A DNA stretch of 64,000 nt from Actinobacillus porcinus (GCF_901764995.1 NZ_CABFKI010000001.1:124001-188000); one strand, 5' to 3'; positions 52,486-63,677 are shown, counted from the first letter of the stretch. A program made the numbers and translations. The notes: generated by a model not told the origin, from the letters alone.

Positions 52486-54000
52486 TTACTCCTTAAGTGC
52501 CGCTTCCATTACTTGCTCTTGTGTTAGATTATGATTAATTAAATCTGCTTTAATCTGTCCTTGGTGCATAACCAGTACGCGATCACTAATTCCTAAAACT
52601 TCAGGTAATTCTGAAGAAATAACAATGACCGCCATTCCTTCTTTCGCTAATTGGTTGATTAATTTATAAATTTCATATTTAGCGCCTACATCGATTCCAC
52701 GTGTTGGTTCATCTAAAATGAGAATTTTAGGATGCAATAATAAACATTTTGCAAGAATTGCCTTTTGTTGATTACCGCCACTTAAGCGTCCAATGGCTAA
52801 TTCAGGTGAAGAGGTTTTCACCTTGAGCTGTTCAATGGATTGATTAATGATGGTTTCTTCTAAGGCATCATTAATGATTTTTCGACCAAAGCAGCAATCA
52901 CGTAGGGATGATAGTGTGATATTTTTACCTACGCCCATAATAGGAATAATGCCGTGTTTTTTTCTGTCTTCAGGCACCATAACAATATTGTTTTGAATGG
53001 CTTCGCTACAATTTTTGATTTTAACTTTCTGATTGTTAACAAAAATATCGCATTGGTATTTTCCTTGGTAAGAACCAAAGATACATTGAGCCATTTCTGT
53101 TCGTCCTGAGCCAACCAAACCCGCCACACCCAAAATTTCGCCTGAATGAAGTGTGAAGTTCGCATTATTAACGCGTTTAATATGTGTATTAATGGGATGC
53201 CAAGCCGTGAGATTTTCTATGCGTAAAACTTCTTCACCAATAGTGTGTTCTTCATGGGGATAAAGAGAGGTAATTTCACGCCCTACCATCATGGTAATGA
53301 TGTCATCTTCTGACATCCCTTCAGCTGAGCGGGTACCAATATGTTCACCATCGCGAATGACACAAATTTTGTCCGAAATCGCTTTAACTTCATTCAGTTT
53401 ATGGGAAATATAGATACAAGCGATATTATGGGCGCTTAAATCTTTTACTAATGCTAATAAAATGCCAGTTTCTTTTTCTGTCAGTGAAGCGGTTGGTTCA
53501 TCTAAAATTAATAAACGAACTTGTTTATTTAAGGCTTTAGCAATTTCGACTAATTGTTGTTGTCCAAGCCCTAATTCGCCCACTTTTGTGTTTGGGTCTA
53601 TATCCAATTGCACTTGTTGCAACATTGTTTTGCAACGTAGATACATTTCATTATCATCAGTAATCCCCGCTTTCACCATTTCGTTACCTAAAAACATATT
53701 TTCAAGTACGGTCATATTTTTGACTAAGGTTAATTCTTGGTGAATGATGGAAATGCCTTTTTCTTCCGTATCTTTAATGCCTTTGGCGATGAGTGGTTCG
53801 CCTGAAAAATAAATTTCGCCTGTAAAATCGCCATGTGGATAAATTCCACATAACACTTTCATTAAAGTTGATTTACCCGAACCATTTTCACCACATAAAG
53901 AGAGAATTTCGCCCATTTCTAGGGTAATGGAAATATTGTTTAATGCTGTGACATCACCAAATTTTTTGGTGATATTTCTCATTTCTAATAATTGAGCCAT
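52486..54000 (-). CDS. xylG: Xylose ABC transporter ATP-binding protein XylG
   Basis: 504 residues with two nucleotide-binding domains, as in RbsA. The first has Walker [11 protein letters not shown] and Walker [12 protein letters not shown]. The second has the usual degenerate A loop [10 protein letters not shown] with signature [13 protein letters not shown] and Walker [15 protein letters not shown]. It powers xylose import. Confidence 0.96.
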   Translation of the reverse strand: MAQLLEMRNITKKFGDVTALNNISITLEMGEILSLCGENGSGKSTLMKVLCGIYPHGDFTGEIYFSGEPLIAKGIKDTEEKGISIIHQELTLVKNMTVLENMFLGNEMVKAGITDDNEMYLRCKTMLQQVQLDIDPNTKVGELGLGQQQLVEIAKALNKQVRLLILDEPTASLTEKETGILLALVKDLSAHNIACIYISHKLNEVKAISDKICVIRDGEHIGTRSAEGMSEDDIITMMVGREITSLYPHEEHTIGEEVLRIENLTAWHPINTHIKRVNNANFTLHSGEILGVAGLVGSGRTEMAQCIFGSYQGKYQCDIFVNNQKVKIKNCSEAIQNNIVMVPEDRKKHGIIPIMGVGKNITLSSLRDCCFGRKIINDALEETIINQSIEQLKVKTSSPELAIGRLSGGNQQKAILAKCLLLHPKILILDEPTRGIDVGAKYEIYKLINQLAKEGMAVIVISSELPEVLGISDRVLVMHQGQIKADLINHNLTQEQVMEAALKE

Positions 54001-54023
54001 AACAATATCCTTTTATTACTTTG

Positions 54024-54062
54024 AAAGTGCGGTCAAAACTGAGTCCGTTTAAACCGCACTTT
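54024..54062 (-). terminator. Uptake-signal hairpin between xylF and xylG
   Basis: AAAGTGCGGT and ACCGCACTTT pair around a 19-base loop in the 81-base gap. It probably attenuates transcription so that binding protein exceeds the membrane components. Confidence 0.7.
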
Positions 54063-54081
54063 GAGACGTTAATTAGCGAGA

Positions 54082-55080
54082 TTATTTATAAATCGCCTCT
54101 TTTTTATGGAAACCATCTTTAACAACGGTTTCATTAATATTTTCTTTGGTAACCACAATGGGTTCGAGCAAGTAGGCATCAACGTCTTTCAATCCATTGT
54201 TTAATTTAGCATTAGGTTCAGGTTTTTCATCTTTACCTAATGCAACGGCAATCTCTGCAGCTTTATCTGCAAGGTTATTGATTGGTTTATACACGGTCAT
54301 TGTTTGTGTACCATCAACGATACGCTTAATTGCAGCTAAGTCCGCATCTTGCCCCGAAATAGCGACTTTACCTGATAAACCTTGAGCGCTTAATGCTTGG
54401 ATTGCACCACCAGCCGTAGCGTCATTCGAAGCAACGACCGCGTCAATATTATTTTTATTGGCAGTTAATGCATTTTCCATGATTTGCAATGCTTTCTCAG
54501 CAAGCCAGCTGTCTACCCATTGATCGCCAACGACTTTAATTTTTCCACTGTCAATTAAAGGTTGTAATACTTTCATCTGACCTTTACGGAATAATTTCGC
54601 GTTATTGTCCACCGGTGAACCGCCCATTAAGAAATAATTTCCTTCAGGTTTTTTCTCAATAATGGCTTGAGCTTGTAATTCACCCACTTTTTCATTATCA
54701 AATGAAACATAGTAATCAATTTCGGCATTATTGATTAAGCGGTCGTAAGCTAAGACTTTAACACCCTCTTTTTTCGCTTCTGCAATAACGTTGCTTAACA
54801 CGTCACCATTGTGCGGAATAATCACTAACACATCGACATTTTTATTTAACATATTCTCAATTTGTGATATTTGAGCCGCATCATCGCCATTTGCCGATTG
54901 AACTAAAACTTTTGCGCCTAATGCTTCTGCTTTTTTGGTGAAAATATCACGATCTTTTTGCCATCTTTCTAAACGTAAGTCATCAATAGACATACCAATG
55001 GTTAACTCTTTAGCTGCAACGGGATTTAAGCTGATTGCAATAGCGGCAGCAAGAGATAATAAAGCAGTTTTTATTTTCAT
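54082..55080 (-). CDS. xylF: D-xylose-binding periplasmic protein XylF
   Basis: 332 residues (E. coli 330). Signal peptide ending NPVAAK, then LTIGMSIDDLRLERW and VLVIIPHNGDVL, typical of XylF. It captures xylose for XylGH. ATG at 55080 is preceded by GAGGTG; an in-frame start at 55092 is less likely. First gene of the leftward xylFGH operon. Confidence 0.95.
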   Translation of the reverse strand: MKIKTALLSLAAAIAISLNPVAAKELTIGMSIDDLRLERWQKDRDIFTKKAEALGAKVLVQSANGDDAAQISQIENMLNKNVDVLVIIPHNGDVLSNVIAEAKKEGVKVLAYDRLINNAEIDYYVSFDNEKVGELQAQAIIEKKPEGNYFLMGGSPVDNNAKLFRKGQMKVLQPLIDSGKIKVVGDQWVDSWLAEKALQIMENALTANKNNIDAVVASNDATAGGAIQALSAQGLSGKVAISGQDADLAAIKRIVDGTQTMTVYKPINNLADKAAEIAVALGKDEKPEPNAKLNNGLKDVDAYLLEPIVVTKENINETVVKDGFHKKEAIYK

Positions 55081-55092
55081 ATAGCACCTCAA

Positions 55093-55328
55093 ATGTTGGG
55101 TTAATAATCAGTAGAGCAACACTAACAACTTCGCTCAACCTGAAGTTTGAGCGTCTTGTTTTCTGAATTCAATTATTAGATTTCACAACGTCTTTACGTT
55201 TTTTCACTTTTGTGATCGTTCGCACAATAACCAATTATCGCAATACAAAAACAAAATAACGTAATTGCGCGAAGCAATGTTTTTGTCGATTATGCTCACG
55301 AAAAGCAAATCCACCTAGGAGAAATACT
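55093..55328. promoter_or_regulatory. Divergent xylF/xylA control region
   Basis: TGTGA-TCGTTC-GCACA at 55211-55226 is a CRP site with one mismatch, placed centrally between the two operons. Inverted repeats ACAAAAACA (55245) / TGTTTTTGT (55278) and CGCAAT (55239) / ATTGCG (55264) are candidate XylR half-sites. No gene is present. Confidence 0.7.
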
Positions 55329-56642
55329 ATGAGTAATTACTTCAATAAAATCGAAAAAGTGCAATATGAAGGCGTGAATTCCGGCAATCCATTTGCCTAT
55401 AAACATTACAATGCCAATGAAGTTATTTTAGGTAAAACCATGGCAGAACACTTACGTTTAGCGGTGTGTTATTGGCATACATTTTGTTGGAATGGGAATG
55501 ATATGTTTGGTGTGGGATCGCTGGATCGGAGCTGGCAGAAAGTGTCTGATCCGCTAGAAGCGGCGAAACAGAAAGCCGACATTGCTTTTGAATTTATTCA
55601 AAAATTGGGTGTACCTTATTATTGTTTCCACGATGTGGATGTCGCGCCTGAAGGCAATTCTTACACGGAATATGTGAAAAATTTTAATACCATTGTAGAT
55701 ATTTTAGAGAAAAAACAAGCAGAGACAGGTATTAAATTACTGTGGGGGACAGCAAATTGTTTTAGTCATCCACGTTATATGTCGGGCGCGGCAACCAATC
55801 CGAATCCTGATATTTTTGCTCGCGCAGCGGCACAGGTTTTTAATGCCATGAATGCCACAAAACGTTTAGGCGGTGAAAACTATGTATTATGGGGTGGACG
55901 TGAAGGCTATGAAACCTTGCTAAATACGGATTTACGCCGTGAACGTGAACAAATTGGTCGTTTTATGCAAATGGTGGTGGAACATAAACATAAAATTGGT
56001 TTTAACGGCACCTTATTAATTGAACCTAAACCACAAGAGCCGACTAAACATCAATATGATTACGATGTGGCAACGGTTTATGGGTTCTTGAAACAATTTG
56101 GGTTGGAAAAAGAAATCAAGGTGAATATTGAAGCCAATCACGCAACATTGGCAGGCCATACCTTCCAACATGAAATTGCTACCGCGGCGGCGTTAGATAT
56201 TTTAGGTTCTATTGATGCTAATCGTGGTGATCCACAATTAGGTTGGGATACGGATCAATTCCCTAACAGCGTGGAAGAAAATACCCTTGCGCTTTATGAA
56301 ATTTTGAAAGCGGGCGGTTTAACAACAGGTGGCTTTAATTTTGATGCCAAAATTCGCCGTCAAAGCACGGATCCTTACGATCTTTTCCACGGTCATATTG
56401 GCGCCATTGATGTTTTAGCGTTGTCATTGAAACGTGCGGCAAAATTATTGGAAGATAAGGTGCTGGAAAATGTGGTGGAACAACGTTATGCCGGTTGGAA
56501 TGGCGCATTAGGTCAACAAATTCTAAATGGTCAATCATCATTAGAAGCCTTGGCAACTGCGGCTTCAAGCCTTGATCCACAACCTGTTTCAGGACAACAA
56601 GAGTATCTTGAAAACTTAGTGAATAATTATATCTATCGTTAA
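55329..56642 (+). CDS. xylA: Xylose isomerase
   Basis: 437 residues (E. coli 440) with [12 protein letters not shown] (catalytic His), [27 protein letters not shown] and [15 protein letters not shown] metal motifs. It converts D-xylose to D-xylulose. AGGAG precedes the start. xylB follows after an uptake-signal hairpin. Confidence 0.97.
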   Translation: MSNYFNKIEKVQYEGVNSGNPFAYKHYNANEVILGKTMAEHLRLAVCYWHTFCWNGNDMFGVGSLDRSWQKVSDPLEAAKQKADIAFEFIQKLGVPYYCFHDVDVAPEGNSYTEYVKNFNTIVDILEKKQAETGIKLLWGTANCFSHPRYMSGAATNPNPDIFARAAAQVFNAMNATKRLGGENYVLWGGREGYETLLNTDLRREREQIGRFMQMVVEHKHKIGFNGTLLIEPKPQEPTKHQYDYDVATVYGFLKQFGLEKEIKVNIEANHATLAGHTFQHEIATAAALDILGSIDANRGDPQLGWDTDQFPNSVEENTLALYEILKAGGLTTGGFNFDAKIRRQSTDPYDLFHGHIGAIDVLALSLKRAAKLLEDKVLENVVEQRYAGWNGALGQQILNGQSSLEALATAASSLDPQPVSGQQEYLENLVNNYIYR

Positions 56643-56647
56643 TTTTG

Positions 56648-56686
56648 AAGTGCGGTCAGAAATGAGAAAAATTTTGACCGCACTTT
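56648..56686 (+). terminator. Uptake-signal hairpin between xylA and xylB
   Basis: AAGTGCGGTCA and TGACCGCACTT pair around a 16-base loop in the 59-base gap between xylA and xylB. It may limit xylB expression relative to xylA. Confidence 0.7.
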
Positions 56687-56701
56687 AATTAAGGAGCTTT
56701 T

Positions 56702-58150
56702 ATGTATATTGGTATTGATTTAGGCACTTCGGGTGTAAAAGTAGTGTTACTTGATGAAAATCAGCAAATTATTGCCACTACTCAGCAAGCTCTTCCTATC
56801 TCTCGCCCACAACCACTTTGGTCGGAACAAAATCCTGAAGATTGGTGGTATGCGGTTAATCTGGCGATGCTCGCCCTTGCTCAACAGCAGGATTTATCTG
56901 CCGTTAAAGCCATTGGGCTCACAGGGCAAATGCATGGTGCTACTTTATTAGATAATCATGATCATATTCTTCGCCCTGCCATTTTATGGAATGATGGGCG
57001 AAGTGCGGCTGAATGTGCGGAATTAGAAACACAGGTGCCGAATTCTCGTGAAATTACGGGTAATTTAATGATGCCGGGTTTTACGGCGCCCAAATTAAAA
57101 TGGGTAAAAAACAACGAGCCGGCTATTGCAGAAAAAGTGCATAAGGTATTGTTACCGAAAGATTATTTGCGTTTGGTAATGACGGGGGAATATGCTTCCG
57201 ATATGTCCGATGCTTCAGGGACCATGTGGCTTGATGTGGGGAAACGGAGTTGGGATACGTCCTTGCTTCATGCTTGTGGTTTAGATGAAAGCGCCATGCC
57301 GAAGTTGTTTGAAGGTAATCAAATTACCGGTTATCTTCGCGCGGAATTAGCGAAAACTTGGAAAATGAATTGTGTGCCTGTCGTGGCAGGGGGCGGCGAT
57401 AATGCCGCCGGTGCAATAGGGATTGGTTTATATCAAGCAGGACAGGCAATGCTTTCCCTTGGCACTTCAGGTGTGTATTTTGTGGTAACGGATAAATTTA
57501 CGGCGAATCCACAAAAAGCGGTGCATAGTTTTTGTCACACGTTACCCTATCGTTGGCATTTAATGTCCGTTATTTTGAGCGCAGCTTCTGCGGTAGATTG
57601 GGTTAAAAAAGTGACGGGCATGGCAGATGTTCAAACCTTATTTAAACAAATCGAACAAAGTGCGGTGAATTCTGAAGCGATTTTCTTGCCGTATTTATCA
57701 GGCGAACGCACGCCCCATAATGATGCCTACGCCAAAGGCGTATTTTGGGGATTAACCCATAATGATAACGCGGTCACTCTCGCCAAAGCGGTCGTTGAAG
57801 GTGTGAGTTTTGCCATGGCAGATGGCATTGATGTGTTACACGAAACGGGCGTTGTAGCGGAGAATATTGCACTGATTGGCGGCGGCGCAAAAAGTGCGTA
57901 TTGGCGGCAATTGTTGGCAGATATTACTGGACGAACCATGGAATATCGCACAGGCGGAGATGTTGGCCCTGCCCTTGGTGCCGCCAAATTAGCCCAAATC
58001 GCATTACATCCAAATGAAGACCTTGCCAATTTCTGCCAACCATTACCCTTAGAAGCGGTTTATCAACCTAACTTAGCCAAAACGGAATTTTATGCAGAAA
58101 AACGCGCAAAATATGGTGAAATTTATCAGCGGTTAAAAGGTGGATTTTAG
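56702..58150 (+). CDS. xylB: Xylulokinase
   Basis: 482 residues, FGGY kinase: YIGIDLGTSGVKVVLLD phosphate motif, GLTGQMHGATLLD, VVAGGGDNAAGAIGIG and the C-terminal ALIGGGAKSAYWRQLLADI. It phosphorylates D-xylulose to xylulose-5-phosphate for the pentose phosphate pathway. Several palindromes follow before malP. Confidence 0.97.
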   Translation: MYIGIDLGTSGVKVVLLDENQQIIATTQQALPISRPQPLWSEQNPEDWWYAVNLAMLALAQQQDLSAVKAIGLTGQMHGATLLDNHDHILRPAILWNDGRSAAECAELETQVPNSREITGNLMMPGFTAPKLKWVKNNEPAIAEKVHKVLLPKDYLRLVMTGEYASDMSDASGTMWLDVGKRSWDTSLLHACGLDESAMPKLFEGNQITGYLRAELAKTWKMNCVPVVAGGGDNAAGAIGIGLYQAGQAMLSLGTSGVYFVVTDKFTANPQKAVHSFCHTLPYRWHLMSVILSAASAVDWVKKVTGMADVQTLFKQIEQSAVNSEAIFLPYLSGERTPHNDAYAKGVFWGLTHNDNAVTLAKAVVEGVSFAMADGIDVLHETGVVAENIALIGGGAKSAYWRQLLADITGRTMEYRTGGDVGPALGAAKLAQIALHPNEDLANFCQPLPLEAVYQPNLAKTEFYAEKRAKYGEIYQRLKGGF

Positions 58151-58167
58151 AATTAGTAGCGTTGAAC

Positions 58168-58288
58168 GGGGCGATAATGTATCGCCCCTATTACCGTCTC
58201 TATGGTCGATTTAACAGACATTTCTTAATTTCTAGCGTGGCAACGCCACGCAATTATACCTAACCGATTACGCCGTAGGCGTTGTCGG
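58168..58288. repeat. Three palindromes between xylB and malP
   Basis: GGGGCGATA-ATG-TATCGCCCC followed by TA (58168-58188); GCGTGGC-AAC-GCCACGC (58235-58251); and CCGATTACGCC-GTA-GGCGTTGTCGG (58264-58288, two mismatches). The first has the same TAGGGGC edge, read on the minus strand, as the nap-region elements. Any could serve as a terminator for the convergent xylB and malP. Confidence 0.6.
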
Positions 58289-58299
58289 GTAATAAGCCC

Positions 58300-60684
58300 C
58301 TATTTCTTCAACCAAATGCGCTCTTGGTAATCGCGGATTGAGCGGTCGGAGCTGAAGATGCCTAGGCGTGCGGTGTTTAAAATTGCGCTGCGCACCCATT
58401 GGGCCTGGTCGAGATAAGCTTTACCAATGGTGTCTTGGGTTTGGCGATAGCTGTCGAAATCCGCAAAGACTAAGAATGGGTCGCGTTCAATGAGACTGTC
58501 TAACATAAGTTTGAACTCATCTTTATTGCCGGCAGAAGCATGACCATGTGCTAAGAAATCTACTGCATTTTTCAATACAGGGTTGTTCAAATAATAGTCT
58601 TTTGCCACATAGCCGTTGGCTAATAATTCGCGTACGCTTTCTACGGTATGCCCGAAAATAAAGATATTTTCATCGCCTACCATTTCTGCAATTTCAACGT
58701 TGGCGCCGTCAAGTGTGCCTAAGGTTAATGCGCCGTTTAGGGCGAATTTCATGTTACCTGTGCCTGAGGCTTCTTTGCCTGCCATAGAAATTTGTTCGGA
58801 CACATCTGCCGCAGGGATGATTTTTTCGGCCAAGCTGACGCGATAATCAGGTAAGAACGCCACTTGTAGACGGTCGTTCACTTGTTTATCGTTGTTGATA
58901 ATGTCTGCCACGTTGTTAATGGCGTGAATGATATTTTTCGCCAAATAATAACCCGGCGCCGCTTTACCGGCAAAGACGAACACGCGTGGTGTGTAGTCTT
59001 GGTTTGGGTTTTCTTTCAATGATTGATAAGTGGCAATAATGTTCAATAAGTTCAAATGTTGACGTTTGTATTCGTGGAAACGCTTGACCTGAACATCAAA
59101 AATGGCATTGGGATTGACATTTAAGCCTAAAGTTTTGTGGATTTCATTGGCTAACACAATTTTGTTGTCGTGTTTAATTTGGGCGTATTCTTGGCGGAAG
59201 TTGGTGTCGTCCGCAAATTTTTCTACGCCGGCAATTAAATCCAAATGTCTCGTCCAATCGCCTTCAACTGAACGGTCAATTAAATTGGCCAATTTCGGGT
59301 TAGCTTGGCGGATCCAGCGGCGTGGTGTGATGCCGTTGGTGACGTTGCAGAACTTGGTTGGGAATAAGCGGTGGTATTCCGGGAATAAGTCAGATACCAA
59401 TAAGTCAGAATGTAATTGTGCTACGCCGTTTACCGCAAAACAGGTCACAACGCAAAGGTTCGCCATGCGGACGCGGTGGTTGAATAAAATAGCGACTTTT
59501 TCCCAAACCTGTGGATTCTCGCCAAATTCTGACCGCACTTTTTGCGCAAAAAGGGTGTGAATTTTTTCCACGATTTGGAAATGGCGTGGTAATAATTCTT
59601 TGAATAATTTTTGATCCCATTGTTCTAAGGCTTCCGGTAACACTGTGTGGTTCGTGTAAGCAAAGGTTTGTGAACAAATTGCCCAAGCGTCATCCCAGCT
59701 GTAATCGTATTCATCTAATAAAACACGCATTAATTCAGGGATGGCTAAAGTTGGGTGGGTGTCGTTTAATTGAATGACTTGATATTTCGCGAAGTCTTTT
59801 AAGGCACGACCTTGCGCCAAATGGCGATCTAAAATGTCTGCCACGGAACAAGCGCAGTGGAAATATTGTTGCATTAGGCGTAATTGTTGCCCTGCATGGT
59901 GGTTGTCGTTAGGGTAAAGCACCTGCGTTAATGCCGCGGCGTTCACGATTTGTTTGTCGGCATTTAAGAAATGACCGTCATTAAAGGCGCTGAGATCGAA
60001 GCATTGATCGTTGTCAGCGTGCCATAAACGTAAGGGTTGGATGACGTCATTTTGATAGCCTACAATGGGCAAATCAAAGGCTTTGCCTTGAATGGTTTGT
60101 GCCGGTGTCCATTGATATTTATCGCCTGACAGGCATGTGCTTTTACCGCCAAAACCGATGATTTTGGTTTTTGACGGATTAAAACGTTGCCAAGGGTAAC
60201 TGTCTCTTGACCAAGTGTCCGCACTTTCTTTTTGTTTGCCATCTTCAAAAGATTGTTTGAATAAGCCATATTGATAATGTAAGCCGTAACCTGTGGCGTT
60301 TTGTCCTAAGGTTGCCATGGAATCCACAAAGCATGCCGCTAAACGACCTAAACCGCCGTTACCTAATGCCGGGTCGCGTTCTTCTTCTAAGACGTCCACT
60401 AATTCAACGTCATATTGTGCCAAATAGTTTTTTACGTCATCGTAATAGCCTAAGTTCATTAAGTTATTACCGGTTAAACGCCCCACTAAAAACTCTAATG
60501 ATAAATAGTTAACGTGGCGGGTTTCTGTGGTTGGCGCAACAGGTTTGCTGTAAGCCAAGGCTAACGCGCCGTTGGAAACAATGTGATACCATTGTTGTGT
60601 GGTTAATTGTTTCGGCGAAGCCACATCATAGTTGTGGCAGTATTGTTCAACGATTTTTGAAAACGCTGATGTTGAGAAAGACAT
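58300..60684 (-). CDS. malP: Maltodextrin phosphorylase
   Basis: 794 residues (E. coli MalP 797), glycogen/maltodextrin phosphorylase family. [21 protein letters not shown] and the PLP-lysine motif [20 protein letters not shown] (20 residues or fewer quoted) are intact. It releases glucose-1-phosphate from maltodextrins. ATG at 60684 follows AAGGAGTTATCT and fits the family start MSFSTSAF; the longer in-frame extension to 60759 is spurious. MalP rather than GlgP is chosen for length and the divergent malT neighbour. Confidence 0.93.
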   Translation of the reverse strand: MSFSTSAFSKIVEQYCHNYDVASPKQLTTQQWYHIVSNGALALAYSKPVAPTTETRHVNYLSLEFLVGRLTGNNLMNLGYYDDVKNYLAQYDVELVDVLEEERDPALGNGGLGRLAACFVDSMATLGQNATGYGLHYQYGLFKQSFEDGKQKESADTWSRDSYPWQRFNPSKTKIIGFGGKSTCLSGDKYQWTPAQTIQGKAFDLPIVGYQNDVIQPLRLWHADNDQCFDLSAFNDGHFLNADKQIVNAAALTQVLYPNDNHHAGQQLRLMQQYFHCACSVADILDRHLAQGRALKDFAKYQVIQLNDTHPTLAIPELMRVLLDEYDYSWDDAWAICSQTFAYTNHTVLPEALEQWDQKLFKELLPRHFQIVEKIHTLFAQKVRSEFGENPQVWEKVAILFNHRVRMANLCVVTCFAVNGVAQLHSDLLVSDLFPEYHRLFPTKFCNVTNGITPRRWIRQANPKLANLIDRSVEGDWTRHLDLIAGVEKFADDTNFRQEYAQIKHDNKIVLANEIHKTLGLNVNPNAIFDVQVKRFHEYKRQHLNLLNIIATYQSLKENPNQDYTPRVFVFAGKAAPGYYLAKNIIHAINNVADIINNDKQVNDRLQVAFLPDYRVSLAEKIIPAADVSEQISMAGKEASGTGNMKFALNGALTLGTLDGANVEIAEMVGDENIFIFGHTVESVRELLANGYVAKDYYLNNPVLKNAVDFLAHGHASAGNKDEFKLMLDSLIERDPFLVFADFDSYRQTQDTIGKAYLDQAQWVRSAILNTARLGIFSSDRSIRDYQERIWLKK

Positions 60685-60855
60685 AGATAACTCCTTGATA
60701 TGATTAATTTGGTCAATTCCGTAATAAATTTGTGGTTTATTATGTTTTATGCATTTCAAATAAAATCATCTTTGTTATAATTTCATGAGTATGAGATCTA
60801 AGACGTAATTACGCCCTAGGGGGCGTAGAAGTGTAGTTTTAAGGAAATTCATCAT
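60685..60855. promoter_or_regulatory. Divergent malP/malT region
   Basis: No gene. TATAAT at 60776-60781 may be a -10 element for malT. CGTAATTACG (60802) and CGCCCTAGGGGGCG (60812) are short palindromes. No clear CRP site and no convincing MalT box were found. Confidence 0.4.
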
Positions 60856-63519
60856 ATGCTCATCCCATCGAAGTTCAATGTTGCACCACATTCGCCCAAA
60901 AATGTATTGCGTTCAAAACTATTGTCTCTATTAAAGCAAGCCAAAAATTATTCACTTACCTTAGTTCAAGCGCCGGCAGGTTATGGCAAAACCACCGCGC
61001 TCTCGCAATGGGCGGCGCAACAACCCCATTTATGTTGGCTTTCCTTAGATAAAATGGATAACGATCCGGACACCTTTTTTCAGTATTTTCATGCCGCCAT
61101 TCTTCGCGCTTGCGGCAAAACGGATCTTCCGTTATTGCACGAAAAAGGCGATCTTTTTCAGCGCATGAATGAGTTCCTCATTCATGTTTCTACTGTAGAA
61201 ACAGCGTTTTCGGTGGTGTTAGATAATTTTCATTGCATTACGCAACCTGAGATCCTGCGGGCATTAAAATATTGGCTGGAACATCAGCCTGACAGCATGT
61301 CCTTAGTGATTTTAACGCGCCAAGGTCCGGCTTTAGGTATTGCCTCATTGCGTGTCAAAGAAAGGGTATTAGAAGTGGGGATGAGCGAGTTGGCATTTTC
61401 GCCAAATGAAAGTGTGGAATTTATTCATCAGCGTTTATCTCAAGCGATTCCCGATAAAACCATTACCGCTTATCACCAAATTGTCTCAGGCTGGCCGACC
61501 GCACTTTGTTTAACGGAAGTGGTTTCGACCGCGGCGCAGACGAAAGCATTGCAGCTGAATGTCAATTATTTGAGCGATTATTTGCAAGATGAAGTTTGGG
61601 CGGATTTGAGTGAAAATGAACAACAGTTTCTTTTACATTGCGGTTTGTTGCGTCAATTAGATGAAAGCGTGCTTTCTATTTTACTCGGCGATATGACGAT
61701 TCATCAAAAGCTGTCTCAATGTGAAAAAAAAGGCGTTTTTTTGCAGCAATCCCCGTCAGGACAGTGGCAATTCCATGCGCTTTTTCATGATTTTCTGCGC
61801 CAACAAAGTGCGGTGAATTTGGGTGAACAATTTGATCTGTTGCATTATCAATTAGCGGAAATTTGGTTGCAACGCAATGAACTCACTGAAGCCGCTTATC
61901 ACGCAATGCAACTGAAAAATAACGAAACCTTATTGAAAATCTTGGAAACCCACGGTTGGAATTTATTTCATCAAGGGGAATTAGCCTTATTGGAACAAGG
62001 GCTGAATAAGCTCAACGATGTGGTGTTAAAAGAAAAAATTGATTTAGTGTTATTACAAGCTTGGGTGATTCAAAGTCAACATCGTCACGGGGAAGTGATG
62101 TCGATTTTAAATAATATTTCCACCGCACTTTCCACGAAAACCCTTTCCTTATCCGTTGAACAGCAAGCCGAATTAGACGTGCTACGCGCGCAAGTAGTGA
62201 TGAATGACGGCGATGACAAACAAGCTTTTACCTTAGCCGATAATGCCATCAAACATCTTTCGCCGAAAAGCTATTACGCCCAAATTGTCGCCATGTCGCT
62301 GTTAGCGGAAGCCTTGCATTGTCAAGGGCAGTTAGCCGATGCTTTAGTGCGTTTCCAGCAAACGGAAAAAATGGCACGCCAATATCATACCTATCAGCAT
62401 ATTTTATGGCCGTTGTTACAACAATCGGAAATTTTACTGGCTCAAGGTTTTCTGCAAGCCGCTTACGATAATTTAGAGAAAGCGGAGATTTTCGTGCATG
62501 AAAATCACTTGGAGAAATTCCCTATGTATGAGTTTGTGCTGCGCTTAAAAGGGAAGATTGCTTGGGAATGGTATGATCTTGAAACCGTAGAACGGGTGGC
62601 AAATGCAGGGATGGCGGTGTTAACGAAACCCTCAGAACGTCTTCAATGTTTGGCGTTGTTGTGCAAAAACTCGTTGGTTCGTGGCGATTTGGATAACGCA
62701 CAGCGTCAGTTAAAAGATATTGTCGCATTGCAAAGTATGCATAATTATCACCCCGATTGGTTAGGCGCGGCAAACGAAGCGCAACTGTTGATGTGGCAAA
62801 TGCACGATAATAAAGAAGTGGCGCAAAACTGGGTTATTCAAGTGAATCCACCGAGTTCGGATAAAAACCATTTTAGCCAACTACAATGGCGCAATTTAGC
62901 GCGTGCTTATATTCTCATCAATGATTTTGAGAAAGCCAAAGCCATTCTTGATCGGTTGATTGACACTGCGCGAGCCATTAGTTTAACGAGTGATTTAAAT
63001 CGCGCCTTAATCTTGCGCAATCGGCTTTATTTTTTACAAAATGAGAAAATCTTGGCGCAAAATGATTTGCTTGAAGCCTTAAAGCTCACGAGACAAACGA
63101 ATTTTATCAGTGCCTTTGTGGTGGAAGGGGAAATGATGGCGCAACAAATTCGCCATTTATTGCAATTGAATGTGCTAGATGAAATTGTGTTACATAAAGC
63201 CCAATTTATCTTGAAGCATATCAACCAATTCTACCGCCATAAGTTTGCTCATTTTGATGAAGAATTTGTGTCTAAATTATTAAATGATTCAAAAGTCCCT
63301 GAATTGCTGAAAATCAGCCCATTGACCCAGCGCGAATGGCAAGTTTTGGGTTTGATTTATTCGGGTTACAGCAATGATCAAATTGCAGACGAATTACAAG
63401 TCGCACCGACCACCATTAAAACCCATATTCGTAACTTATATCAAAAAATTGGCGTCCCAACGCGCCAAGAAGCGATTAATTATACGAGAGAGTTGTTGAG
63501 TTTGATGGGGTATCATTAG
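60856..63519 (+). CDS. malT: Maltose regulon activator MalT
   Basis: 887 residues (E. coli 901). N-terminal STAND ATPase with P loop APAGYGKTTALSQWA at about 38-52, a TPR-like superhelical sensor domain in the middle, and a C-terminal LuxR-type helix-turn-helix (LTQREWQVLGLIYSGYSN, then ADELQVAPTTIKTHIRNLY). With ATP and maltotriose it activates mal promoters. It is flanked by malP and malS. Confidence 0.95.
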   Translation: MLIPSKFNVAPHSPKNVLRSKLLSLLKQAKNYSLTLVQAPAGYGKTTALSQWAAQQPHLCWLSLDKMDNDPDTFFQYFHAAILRACGKTDLPLLHEKGDLFQRMNEFLIHVSTVETAFSVVLDNFHCITQPEILRALKYWLEHQPDSMSLVILTRQGPALGIASLRVKERVLEVGMSELAFSPNESVEFIHQRLSQAIPDKTITAYHQIVSGWPTALCLTEVVSTAAQTKALQLNVNYLSDYLQDEVWADLSENEQQFLLHCGLLRQLDESVLSILLGDMTIHQKLSQCEKKGVFLQQSPSGQWQFHALFHDFLRQQSAVNLGEQFDLLHYQLAEIWLQRNELTEAAYHAMQLKNNETLLKILETHGWNLFHQGELALLEQGLNKLNDVVLKEKIDLVLLQAWVIQSQHRHGEVMSILNNISTALSTKTLSLSVEQQAELDVLRAQVVMNDGDDKQAFTLADNAIKHLSPKSYYAQIVAMSLLAEALHCQGQLADALVRFQQTEKMARQYHTYQHILWPLLQQSEILLAQGFLQAAYDNLEKAEIFVHENHLEKFPMYEFVLRLKGKIAWEWYDLETVERVANAGMAVLTKPSERLQCLALLCKNSLVRGDLDNAQRQLKDIVALQSMHNYHPDWLGAANEAQLLMWQMHDNKEVAQNWVIQVNPPSSDKNHFSQLQWRNLARAYILINDFEKAKAILDRLIDTARAISLTSDLNRALILRNRLYFLQNEKILAQNDLLEALKLTRQTNFISAFVVEGEMMAQQIRHLLQLNVLDEIVLHKAQFILKHINQFYRHKFAHFDEEFVSKLLNDSKVPELLKISPLTQREWQVLGLIYSGYSNDQIADELQVAPTTIKTHIRNLYQKIGVPTRQEAINYTRELLSLMGYH

Positions 63520-63544
63520 TGAAATACGATGTTAGATAGTCACT

Positions 63545-63661
63545 GCACAAGGCTTACGTTTCGACAGGCTCAACGACCGTCTTGTGCAACAGCCATATAA
63601 TAGCGAATTTTTCAGCCCCAGCGGGGCTGGGTTTAAGGAACCTGGCACGGCGCGTGCTAGG
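63545..63661. repeat. Palindromes between malT and malS
   Basis: GCACAAG (63545) and CTTGTGC (63581) bracket a REP-like core containing TTTCGACAGGCTCAACGACC. Then CAGCCCC-AGC-GGGGCTG (63613-63629) and CCTGGCAC...GTGCTAGG (63641-63661). At least one is likely to end malT or malS transcripts. Confidence 0.55.
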
Positions 63662-63677
63662 TGATTTTTATTGCAGC

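Noticed and set aside
60790..60855. Riboswitch or MalT boxes before malT
   Set aside because: The short GC-rich palindromes do not match a riboswitch class I know, and no spaced GGGGATGAGG-like boxes are evident.
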